Positions 12,001-20,553 of a stretch of DNA of 64,000 bases are shown here, one piece after another. Numbering within the stretch: position 1 is the stretch's first letter; every line of letters begins with the position of its first letter. Position numbers and translations under genes: made by a program. The notes below the pieces were generated by a model that had not been told where the DNA came from, made no database searches, and worked only from the letters and a program-made list of their open reading frames with translations. Origin of the DNA: Agelas oroides (Eukaryota > Porifera > Demospongiae > Agelasida > Agelasidae); NCBI GenBank assembly GCA_949130485.1, contig OX422201.1, positions 3,818,516 through 3,882,515 of the forward strand, written 5' to 3'.

Positions 12001-14946
12001 AGCTAAAAGCAAGCCAAAAATTTCGCGTTCACGTGTATGTAGACAGGCCTCAGACACAACTCAGGGAGCTGGAAGAAGTGAAAGACTGTCGATATAAGCT
12101 AAAAGAAGCAAAAAGAAGGTAACAGCAAGTTGAAATAAAGTGGGCAATAGCCATATAGCCAAGATAATGCCATCTATAGGCCTATAATGCAAAGTACCAC
12201 CAGTAATTCACTGAACAAGAGAGTGCCGTACCATACCAAGTGTGTTGCTGTGTCTGTCAATCTGTATGCCAGTGTTGTCTCATTACTACCAACCAGTGTG
12301 CCTGAATGGACCTGAAAATACAATGCTAGTGAATGTGGTATTTTCAGATGCTGAACCGGTAGGTGATATATATAGTGACAGAGTGAGACAACACTGGCAT
12401 ATAGCTACAGGGTGTACAGTTACATCATTGTGCCATGGCTATGTCACCATCTTGAGAGACCAACAGGATGGTTTTGATTATGAATTTATGCACTAGTGCA
12501 TCAACTGCCCATACCAGCATTGCTTCCAGTAGAAGCCTTGTATACTGTACGAGGTACATGTACCTCGAATGCCTTTACTAGCTCCCTGCGTAAAACAGAA
12601 TGCTGTTTGCATTGTTGTTGATTGAGTTCTCAAAGGCTAGTTTTCAAAAGAAGAAATAAGAGTTGAAGACGCATTTCTATTTTTCTGTGACTGGTTCCGA
12701 ACCAAAATGGCTTAGGCAGTTCACAAGTATCTTCCCCTTTGTAGCCTGGGTGGTGGCCTGATTATGAGGCTATAAAAATAGCATAGCTAAATGCATGTGA
12801 TGGGGACACTACCTGTGCAACTATGTTGATATGCAAAGCAGTGTCATATCAATGCGTTAAAGATCAGTGATACCGGCAAGGCACGAATTGATGCGATATT
12901 TCCATGGTATGTCAACAGGATAAATTACGATGCCAAGCAATACCAGTGGCAAGGGAAACTAAAATCTGAGGTGTACTTTGTCACTACCAAAAGTACTTTC
13001 AAGTGTTAGCTAACTGTTCTTCATCCTCGCTCACAACACTTTGTACTTTGTGGATAAAGAATGCATAATTATGCTTTGCTGCTTGCCAGTTTACACATCT
13101 TGGTGTATATTGGAATAGCCTTGTACCCAGGGTACTGGGTACGAGACTAGTCATCAGTGCATGTAGGATACTAAACTTGTAGGGAGAATGCTTACACACT
13201 TGTTCAATGAATTTATACTGGCTGGTACTTTATAGATGGCATTATCTTAGCTATATGGTTGGAATATGCTACTGCCCACTTTCTTTCAACTTGCTGTTAC
13301 CTTCTTTTTGCTTCTTTTAGCTTGTATCGACAGTCTTTCACTTCTTCCAGCTCCCTGAGTTGTGTCTGAGACCTGTCTACATACACATGAACGTGAAATT
13401 TTTGGCTTGCTTTTAGCTCGGGTAGTGCAAAAAGTTTACGGTAAGACAGGCCCATTTTCACATATTTTGTGCCTTTTTTTCTGGGCTATCCGCCTATATA
13501 TAGATCGTGCAGATCGGTCCAGGCGTAACAAAATGTGACAAAATTTCGTGCGGGGATGTCGATCGAGTCGTGCGCGACAATGTTGACAAAAGCCATTCGT
13601 ACGCCGCCTAACCTTGCCTGACGCCGACCAAAAGTGGATTTTCGTGAAGTTAAGGTACCATTGTATAAAAACGAGTGCAAGTCCGGCGTGAATCGGCCAT
13701 GGTTTGAGAGAGCTGTCTGTTGGAAAAGGCAGGAAGTAAGCGGCACGCTAATTACACGTTGGAATGAAGCCTCCTGGGCACTTCCTGTTCTTGCTTTAAA
13801 ATCCAATTATCTGGACCGCTGGCTTAACGACTGCTTGTCATAAAATTGATTCAAATTTTGCCATAATATAGCCTCAGATGCACTGGACCCAGTCCTTAAT
13901 GCCCCTGAGTATCCACTGAGTGAATTTCATCTGAGACAACAAGATAAGATTTCACCTTTCACTATAGGCTGCTATGGCAGCCTGTATAATTACATCATTG
14001 AAATAAAAGTTGCTACCTTGTGCATACCACTGAATACTAGCTTCCAAACTCCACTGGAGCTATATAGAGCTGGGAAATAACAGGAGCTGTGTAAAAATAC
14101 GACGACAATCATTCATGACAAAACTAACCACACTAGACTACTTTTTTGTTAATGAGCTGTCTTGTTTCTCTGTTCACAAATACATGCAGCTTCCAGTTTC
14201 TACGTTGTGAATGCCAGCATAAGACTAGAACTGACACAGCTAAAAAGGACTCCTCTTACATTACTCTTGATGAGGTGTGTGTGACATGGTTTTTCTTGTA
14301 GAAGTGGTGGAGGGTGAAGCTTTATTCCCAGTCCTCCACTTGCATGCAGACTTTGTACTGTGCAGTATGACGTAGTACAGTTCATTACATGCTACAGTGG
14401 ACCTCATGCACAACAGATCTCCACCTAGGTTTCACTTGCAGTGTATATAAGATGTGCACTGTAGGCCTGGTATATTTCGTCATTTGATACATGCTACAGT
14501 AGACCTCAAAGCTTTTGTATCCAGGCCCTGCAGTGCCAAAGGGTGGGAACCATGGATAGATTTGTTAATGAGTGTGCATGGACACATATTATGTATTGTT
14601 CTGATGCTATTGGTAAGAGATATATCAATATATAAGATTTCCCAAATAGAACAGACTAGTGTGCCCAATTGTTATGTACATCAACAGTGGCCATCCTCTT
14701 GTTCACTGGCTCTGCACTGTATTGGCTAAATATAAGAAAGTTCACCTTTTGTGTCCCAATTGTACTTGATGTCCGGGTTACACTATCTGATCATGAATTC
14801 TGATCATGAATTCTTTCTTCTAGCCTGATCAATGGTGCAGTCACGACCTTCTTCTGCAGTGTGGAAAAGTCCCCTGTGAGTTTAAGTTCAGTCTCTATAA
14901 GAGGTGTGAGCCGACAGTGGAGCAAGAGGCTGAGGATAAGCTCTGA
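2..14946 (+). CDS. Gene A: four-TM channel-like protein with long C-terminal region, 5' partial
   Basis: Spliced gene truncated by the left window edge; 612 residues visible. Exons: 2-728, 5180-5268, 6971-7042, 7281-7415, 7503-7634, 7699-7945, 8653-8718, 9613-9775, 14190-14274, 14824-14946 (TGA). Every boundary is GT/AG and phases join without a break. The first exon is open upstream of the ATG at 92, so that ATG is internal. It encodes the end of TM2, TM3 (about KVSTQLLFTALGLLLTIFIF) and TM4, with two cysteines in the loop between TM3 and TM4 (FYCPR, VECTF). Exon 6 carries three copies of a 12-residue repeat like GAAPPTGQAMSP. The last two exons are Cys/His-rich (RCECQH, WCSH, LLLQCG). The N-terminal layout resembles the innexin/pannexin/LRRC8 large-pore channel superfamily; that is a tentative inference. 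I do not recognise the C-terminal part. Gene B is a full-length paralogue with the same exon structure. Confidence 0.8.
773..2246 (+). repeat. Direct duplication of about 225 bp flanking a TTAA element
   Basis: Positions about 773-996 and 2019-2246 are near-identical direct copies (from tttcccagtagtaaa through ctagcatg to gaacgcctta). They sit in intron 1 of gene A on either side of the inverted-repeat element at 998-1987. A further short match lies near 2365-2400 (ctagcgctggcaccatg), so the duplication is more complex than a simple pair. Confidence 0.8.
998..1987. mobile_element. TTAA-flanked inverted-repeat element (piggyBac-like MITE)
   Basis: The sequence TTAA at 994-997 and 1988-1991 flanks inverted ends ggtggcacggt...accgtgccacc. 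A TTAA target duplication with short terminal inverted repeats is the hallmark of piggyBac-type transposition. I see no transposase inside, so it is probably non-autonomous. Family assignment rests only on the target site and the ends. Confidence 0.55.
3081..3470 (-). mobile_element. 3' end of a non-LTR retrotransposon (LINE fragment)
   Basis: On the minus strand, 3347 to about 3460 encodes the C-terminal signature of LINE reverse-transcriptase proteins: FEFMGAKDWNYLPSDFKG followed by a short tail and a stop (TTA at 3347-3349 on +). The pattern F-x-x-x-G-A-K-x-W-N-x-L-P is typical of LINE polyproteins. A stop lies four codons upstream, so only the 3' end survives. Downstream on minus lies a 3'-UTR-like stretch ending in a CTA microsatellite (tag repeats on + at about 3081-3096), as expected of LINE tails. 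Confidence 0.6.
4514..4590. repeat. Small hairpin with ATGTAGGGATGG ends
   Basis: The inverted termini atgtagggatgg and ccatccctacat enclose about 50 bp. The same end motif recurs in the large hairpin at 30141-30400 and singly at 29626, so this is a dispersed miniature element family. Confidence 0.55.
5269..6970 (+). other. Intron 2 of gene A with decayed inverted repeats
   Basis: No gene seen. Several short inverted motifs (aaaatcgggataatag near 5754 and taatagcccgatttta near 6301) and repeated aataggcacc units suggest an old DNA transposon ending in tacggta near 6321. The ends are too decayed to delimit. Confidence 0.3.
9254..9347. repeat. Fold-back hairpin, TAGCCTTGTTCCCAGGCC-type tips
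   Basis: The left arm (tagtcttgttcccaggccc, then ccagctttcc) pairs with the right arm (ggaaagctgg, then ctggagaacaaggcta). Pairing continues to gcagtac/atactgc near the apex, giving arms of about 45 bp. One of at least eight copies in the window that share the tips. Confidence 0.75.
10645..10747. mobile_element. Nested 103-bp palindromic MITE
   Basis: The arms gccaagtgagctctagatca and its near-perfect inverse (tgatctagagctcacctggc) enclose about 50 bp. The insertion interrupts the left tip of the long-palindrome element: the right tip reads gatactcagg... without it, so the right tip serves as an empty site. Confidence 0.6.
10903..11038 (+). repeat. Exact-looking 68-bp tandem duplication
   Basis: The unit cggtaccratggaccgcttg... 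ending ttcgactaaa occurs twice head to tail at 10903 and 10971, with a single a/g difference seen. Confidence 0.85.
12265..12401. repeat. Hairpin MITE in the spacer of the long palindrome
   Basis: tatgccagtgttgtctca at 12265 is matched exactly by its inverse ending at 12401. Inner inverted segments ctgaaaatac/gtattttcag extend the hairpin. Confidence 0.7.
13116..13149. repeat. Fold-back hairpin, short copy
   Basis: tagccttgtacccag ggta ctgggtacgagacta: only the conserved tips remain, with almost no internal arm. Confidence 0.65.
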
Positions 14947-15252
14947 ATGATGAACCTGTGCTGAGTGTGGCCTATGACATTGTAGATGTAGTGGACAACT
15001 TTGAAACTATTAGATATGATGGCTTTGTAATGGTATATATGAATGAGATAATTTCTCTTTTAGGCTACATGTAGCTGTGTTGTGGACTTTAAAAAATTAC
15101 TTTGGTTATTGAAATATATGCTCAAGCTATTGAAGCACAGTTTGATCACGAGTGAACATTTATTAGTGGTTATTTTTATAGTAGATTGCAGTTGTGTTGT
15201 GGGCTCAGTTATTATTATTGTGCTATGAGTATCTGGCATTGTCTGTGAATGC

Positions 15253-15388
15253 TAGCCTCGTTCCAGATCTCAGACCCCCACTCCACTTTTAATTCCTTGC
15301 AGTATGCAGGGATGGTTAACTTAGGGGTTACCTGCTCTTCCATACTGCAAGAAATGGCATGTTGGGTGGGGGCCTGGAAATAAGCCTA
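15253..15388. repeat. Fold-back hairpin, long copy
   Basis: The tips tagcctcgttccag and ctggaaataagccta enclose palindromic arms reaching cttgcagtatg/catactgcaag near the apex. The ttgcagta apex motif also occurs in the copies at 9254 and 23173. Confidence 0.65.
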
Positions 15389-15620
15389 TTTAGTGGGAGG
15401 GGGAACAGTTCAGTGTATAACAAAGTCTGTCAGTCTACCACATCACTGATACATAAAAACACAGTAGCTATACGTAGAGTACACCTTTGCATGTGACAAA
15501 ACTCTTTCCCAGATGCATTTCAACCAAGACACAAAAAAAAACCCTTACCCTCATGATATTTGAACGAAACTTAGTTCTTACAGGTAGGGCTGAGTGCACG
15601 CAGAAGATAAATAAATCTCT

Positions 15621-15685
15621 GCTGCAAGTGGGACTGGAACCCTGGATCTGCAGTCCAGTGCTTTAACCAATAGGCCACTAGCAAC
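15621..15685 (-). repeat. tRNA-like SINE remnant (Cys-GCA-like)
   Basis: The minus strand shows an A-box-like tggcctattgg, an anticodon stem-loop ctgga-ctgcaga-tccag with GCA in the anticodon position, and a B-box-like ggttccagtcc. The acceptor arms gttgcta/ttgcagc pair with one mismatch. The variable region is missing and the T stem is poor, so a tRNA-derived SINE or pseudogene fits better than a working tRNA-Cys. Confidence 0.5.
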
Positions 15686-17422
15686 CCCCAGTTCTTACAT
15701 AGTCTGTTGAGGTATTAATCCACAGTGAGTATCAGCTTCTACATTGTATGGCTTCAGAGTAAGACCAAAGTCGATTTTTCAGCAAATTTTACTTTATCTA
15801 TGGTTACTAAATCATAACTTTGAGTGAGATTAATGTTATGACCTACAATTTACACCACTGTAGCTCACATACAATTAGCAAGTACATGTAGATCCCATTG
15901 AGTTTAGGTCAGAGTTCATCATTAGTGCACTTTGACCTTGCTATCTCAAAAACAAATATTTCAATTCTAATAAAAATTTTTTCGTATGTTGTTTAGGTCC
16001 TTCTCTCCAAGTGTTGTAAAAATGGACTGCCATGGGATTGGGAGATACTTGACAGAAAGTAATGGCAAGTAAAGGAGATGTACCACTAAGCAATCCTATA
16101 CTTAGTTGATGGTGCATGGTTTATTTTCATTAGTATTGTGGAGCATGTTTATAATTGAGCCTGCGCCTCGTACTTCACACTTGCTGCACCCCCCATTTAT
16201 CTATTTGTTATAACTTGTGTAGCTACTGTTTTCTACATTGTGTTCGTGACACCCAGTGGCTACGACATGAAAGCTGTGTCCATGTAGGTGTATGGGGTGG
16301 CTGAAACTACCTTCTTTGTCAACTGCAAAACAAATTGGATTGTCTCATGTAGGGAATGTTCTCTAATATATGTTCATTTGGTATCATTTTCATTGCAAAT
16401 TTCAAACTTCTTCCTCTGAGTTTCCAGTAATGCATTAACAAAGGTCAAGTACTTTTTCTTATAACCTTTTGCACTTATATGCACTGCAGTGTATAGCTAC
16501 TCCAATCAGGTTGTGTGAAAGACAATAGCTAAATACATTTTTGCATAGTATCGCTTGTGACAGCCAGCTATGGTGAATACAGCACATGCATGGAGGACAA
16601 CAATCACAAGGGCTGCATGTGTCATGATTTCGCAGTGCATGCACTATAGCTAGTTAACTTGGTGACATTCAGGTGCCTCTTCTGCAAGCACATGTGTTCC
16701 ATGCCTGGGCCTGGATGAAGACTGCATGCATGTGGCAAACACAGATTTTGATTTTATCAACTCTGATTATTCAATGAATAATGATGCAATATGCATTCAT
16801 GGTCTGCCTACTGAAACCCAGCCGCCTTCCCCTCCATCCAGAGAAGCCAGGACTACATGCAGGTAGTTCTCACTGGGATTTTGTATTTCCTCAAGTAGAT
16901 GTTTGTTAGGCATCCTGTTACATGATAGCTACTCATACAAACTGAATATTTGTTAGCTTGGGCAATAAGTACTCACCCAGTGATTGTTGGTTGACTGATT
17001 AGCTAAACTTCACTGTTTTGCTGTATTCATGTGATAGTGTTGCATCATCAATGCATCACTGTTTGTGTGATGTATGCTACACAGCTTCTCCACTGTTACA
17101 AGTAACAATACCAAAAATAACAAAAGAGTAATACTTTTTTCTGGTGTTGCATGAACAACAATGCCAGAGACAACAATTAAATTGGAGTGACTGTAGATAG
17201 CTTTGTACGTTTATATATATGGTGATAATGATAATCTTGTGTGGCATGATACATGCAGCTGCATGTGCTTAAAAGGAATTGAAGAGGCATGAGCTAGACT
17301 ACCAAGGAGCATAGATGACACAAAAATTTATTCTACCGCTGTTGAAAGTTTGACCAAGCATCACTGACTGCTTCATTGCAAGCCAACATTTATGGTGAGT
17401 CTTCTGAGCCCTATATACTATA

Positions 17423-18712
17423 ATGGCTTTCTCTAAACCTCAAGTGACAAAAGTTGATTGTGAGTTTGTGAATGAGCTGTTAATTGATATCCAAACCGAC
17501 TGCCCAGTTTGTCTACAAGTTCTTTTTGATCCCTACAAAGTCACTTGTTGTGGAAAGAGTTTCTGTCAACCTTGCATTGAAAGGATCAAAGCTGATCAAC
17601 AAGCCTGCCCAACCTGCAGGGAGGAAATTTTTTCTCGCTTTCCTAACGAAGAACTGCAAAATTCAGTGCAACAGCTTCTTGTTCGATGTACATATAGAAA
17701 CGAAGGTTGTGAGTGGACAGGTGAGCTGGGAGAGCTTGAAAACCATCTGAACCAGTGCCCAAACCCTGACAATCAACTCCAAGGATGTGAGTTTACTGAG
17801 ATCAATTGTGCCTACTGTTACCATTGTTTCAAGCGTCAAGATATTCAGTCTCACCAAAATGATGAATGCCCAAAGCGTCCATCAACCTGTGACTACTGCA
17901 ATGATTACAAGTCTGAACATGAAGATGTAATCAAGAATCATTGGCCAGTATGCCCATGTTATCCAGTAGAATGTCCAAACAAGTGTGACAAGTCACCAAA
18001 ACGCAAAGATCTAGATAAACATGTTGCTGAAGAATGTTCTCTGACTGTTCTTGAATGTCGTTATGACTTCTTTGGGTGTGAAGTAAAACTACCTCGCAAA
18101 GATATGCCAAGTCATCTTGAGGAAAATGCAGCACACCACCTCTCCTTGTTTGAAGCTAAAATGCGCTCAGTTGCAGATATTTGTCATGAAGTACTGACTA
18201 AGGTAAAGATATATAAGAAGCATTGTCGTGTCCCACCCATTGACTTCACCATGAATAACTATGCCTTGCACCGGCTTCTTAAAGTGGAGTGGTATTCACC
18301 ATTTTTTTATACACATCCTTGCGGCTACAAAATGTGCCTTAGAGTAGATGCAGATGGTTTTGGCCCAGGAGAAGGCACGCACTTGTCTGTGCAGCTTTGC
18401 ATGATGAGAGGAGACTTTGATGATAAGCTAGATTGGGTGTATCGAGGCGAGGTTGAAGTACAAGCAATAAATCAAGATCCGCTTTACAAGGATCTAAATA
18501 CAAGGACACTAATCTACAACACTAATAAGAGTGGCCGCAGCAGGCAAAGGGTGTTAGATGGAGATCGAGCAACAAGTAGCTGGGGTACTCATTCTTCTTT
18601 CTTCTTTATATACAACCATAGTAAGCACAACGTTCTTGCAAGATTTGTGAAGAATGATAGCATTTGCTTTCGTATTGCTTTTGCTCGAGAAAGAACTGGT
18701 TTAAAGTATTAG
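17423..18712 (+). CDS. TRAF-like protein: RING, TRAF zinc fingers, MATH domain
   Basis: Single open frame of 429 residues with no intron. Residues 27-65 form a RING finger (CPVC, CCGKSFC, C51, CPTC). The usual histidine of CGHxFC is lysine here, a variant seen in invertebrate TRAF-like RINGs. Residues about 90-230 hold repeated TRAF-type zinc fingers with Cys/His spacing such as CDYCNDYKSEHEDVIKNH. A short linker leads to a C-terminal MATH (TRAF-C) domain from about 275 (YTHPCGYKMCLRV, GEGTHLSVQLCMMRG) to about 425 (NDSICFRIAF). TRAF proteins act in the cytoplasm, bind receptor tails through MATH and can ubiquitinate via RING; sponges and cnidarians carry many such single-exon copies. The ATG at 17423 starts just upstream of the RING. 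No signal peptide or membrane segment. I cannot assign it to a numbered TRAF. Confidence 0.93.
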   Translation: MAFSKPQVTKVDCEFVNELLIDIQTDCPVCLQVLFDPYKVTCCGKSFCQPCIERIKADQQACPTCREEIFSRFPNEELQNSVQQLLVRCTYRNEGCEWTGELGELENHLNQCPNPDNQLQGCEFTEINCAYCYHCFKRQDIQSHQNDECPKRPSTCDYCNDYKSEHEDVIKNHWPVCPCYPVECPNKCDKSPKRKDLDKHVAEECSLTVLECRYDFFGCEVKLPRKDMPSHLEENAAHHLSLFEAKMRSVADICHEVLTKVKIYKKHCRVPPIDFTMNNYALHRLLKVEWYSPFFYTHPCGYKMCLRVDADGFGPGEGTHLSVQLCMMRGDFDDKLDWVYRGEVEVQAINQDPLYKDLNTRTLIYNTNKSGRSRQRVLDGDRATSSWGTHSSFFFIYNHSKHNVLARFVKNDSICFRIAFARERTGLKY

Positions 18713-20349
18713 TTCACATCAAGAGTGACTTTACAGTATACTTAGCTTTTGAGGTGAAATAAGAGCTTTATCATGATATTAGTTACTGTACTTGGTATGT
18801 GACAGCTCTACAGTTGTAAAACTATTCCATTGTAAAAATGTGCACAAGGTCTCTCTGACATGGCTGGCCTGGTATACTGCAGAATTTCATACACCCTATT
18901 AATTTGTACTTCAATCAATTTGTACTGAAATTATTATCTGTTATTCGTACAGTCATCTGCACAGAAGTATATTAAGGCTTTGACTCACATCACAGTTGTT
19001 GACCACGTACAAGATTAACTAACCAAAATTGCCAATTTGGCTGCAAGAGTGTATATAACTATTCCCTAGAGTTGATTTTAATTAAGCAGCTACAAATTGC
19101 TGTTGGAAGTCTATTACAGTTTGTATGTTCACCATACAAACTGCTGGGCCTACCGGCTAAGACTGTATGTGGATGTGCAGGGTAATTACTTGCTAATTAC
19201 TTACTCATCCTTGGAATGCACTCTAATTTAATTATCAAACTACATGGCCTGGTAGCTGTAGTGTAGGACTTGCTCAGATTTTCATAGCAAAGTAAACTAT
19301 AGTCTACAAGTGAGACGGTGAAAGAAAGCACAACTCAGTCTCAGTGAATTATAAGCAAGACTATCTTAAAGGAGAAATCAGATTTGGGAATTGGCAACTG
19401 TGGGAAGACAGCTGTATCTCCAGACATATGGTCCTAGAATTAGCTGTCTCCCGGACGTGTGGCCCTAGGGCTGGATGTCCCCCACCAAGACCGGATGTCC
19501 CCCCATCAGTCAAATCAACTCAATGTCTACTGTACATGTCACATGCCATGCAGACTTACCTGACACACACTGGATTCAGTGTTCACACTGCAAAGAATGA
19601 TTTCATGTAGCTTCATGCATGTGTTAGAGATTCCAAGCAAGCATCGGACCCTCAAGTAGCTTGGTGTTGTGACATTTGCAAGTGTTATATAGTTAAGTCC
19701 TATTTTTATACACCGAACCACTATTTTACTAACTATTTTCAATCTATGTTCTTGTCAACATGGAGAGAAGGGGGAGAGTCTGCATGACATTACTACATCC
19801 CAGTTTTTTGTTGTGAGTACTGTGAGACTTGGGCAGTTCAGATACAAGTGGCCGGAAGTGTGATTTAGTGAGTTCCTGGAGGGTGGTAGAATATATTGGC
19901 TGATAGAATACCTACTAAATAATGGGGACAGGTGGTCCTAAGGGGTACACATAGTCCTAGGGCCAGCTGTCCTAGGGGAATTCATCGTCCTGGGACAAGT
20001 TGTCCAGGGGGACAGCTGGTCCTACCGGGTTAATAGCCAACTCTAAGTTAACCCCCTATTGTTTCCCTATCTTGCTTATGCATTGGATGGCATGCAAGAA
20101 CTGCATGATAGCACCCTTATACTTATAGTCTCGCAAGCCAGACCCACTTCCCCAAAAGAAGGAAAGGGTTAGGGTTAGCGGAAGTGGGTCTGGCTTGCGA
20201 GACTTGCACTATTTATGTACGCAGCAGCTAGCAATCTCTATTCGGTGATTCTTAGCTATTTAGCATGGGCACTGTCTTCACTGTAGATCTCCTCTGCCTT
20301 CGTTATTTTGATCTGTAGGCCCTATAGTGCTGCAACATGTTCTGAACTC
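18713..20349. other. Intergenic region between the TRAF-like gene and CDT2
   Basis: No gene seen. At 19415-19510 and 19925-20040 are inverted clusters of a short motif (ggacagctggtcctaggg-like, about 34-nt spacing), probably ends of one DNA transposon. The remainder is unremarkable AT-rich sequence with the TRAF-like 3' UTR at the left. Confidence 0.4.
20128..20204. repeat. Hairpin, AGTCTCGCAAGCC family
   Basis: The 25-bp perfect arms agtctcgcaagccagaccca.. and ..tgggtctggcttgcgagact enclose a loop containing gggttagggttag. Related copies occur at 21433-21883 and 55226-55271. Confidence 0.75.
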
Positions 20350-20356
20350 TCCTCGA

Positions 20357-20553
20357 TCGCGCGCGCGCGCGGGTGGGGTCTGGGCACGAGGCTAACACGG
20401 AAGCGGCCCGAACGGGGGCGGGGCTTGTTGGACAGGACTTTGACCCCTGAGCTAAAACTGGCGGGAACCTCGCGCCAGCAGGCAGGAAGGATAGACTTAA
20501 GACTGAGCTCATGAAGGCAAGGGACTTACAACTGGTTGTCTTGTATCGAAATC
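20357..20553 (+). promoter_or_regulatory. CDT2 promoter with GC box and E2F-like site
   Basis: A CpG-rich block precedes the first CDT2 exon: gcgcgcgcgcgc at about 20358, an Sp1-type gggggcgggg at 20414-20423, and an E2F-like tggcgggaa at 20459-20467. In other animals CDT2 is an E2F-controlled S-phase gene, so these sites fit. No TATA box seen. Confidence 0.55.

Larger units (their letters stand above)
10632..13920. mobile_element. Long-palindrome element with ~640-bp inverted arms
   Basis: Arms at about 11585-12220 and 13203-13835 are near-identical inverted copies; the arm sequence runs from cagtcgttaagccag to taacagcaagttgaa. The outer tips also match in inverted orientation: ctcagtggatact plus cattaaggactgggtccag on the left, and ctggacccagtccttaat plus agtatccactgag on the right. 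The left side carries about 800 bp (10775-11580) that the right lacks. It lies in intron 8 of gene A. Very long inverted repeats suggest a Mutator-like or foldback element. No transposase is recognisable. The matching ~106-residue open frames in both arms follow from the palindrome and are not independent evidence of coding. Confidence 0.65.
14947..17422. other. Intergenic region between gene A and the TRAF-like gene
   Basis: No gene seen. It holds a fold-back hairpin (15253-15388) and a tRNA-like SINE (15621-15685). The last few hundred bases should contain the TRAF-like gene promoter and 5' UTR, but no motif stands out. Confidence 0.5.

Noticed and set aside
11613..13806. Matching ~106-residue open frames in both arms of the long palindrome
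   Set aside because: They are mirror copies caused by the inverted repeat. Open frames exist on both strands of the arm, changes between arms show no bias to silent sites, and no domain is recognisable.
20158..20178. gggttagggttag as interstitial telomere sequence
   Set aside because: Only two units, located in the loop of a hairpin element.
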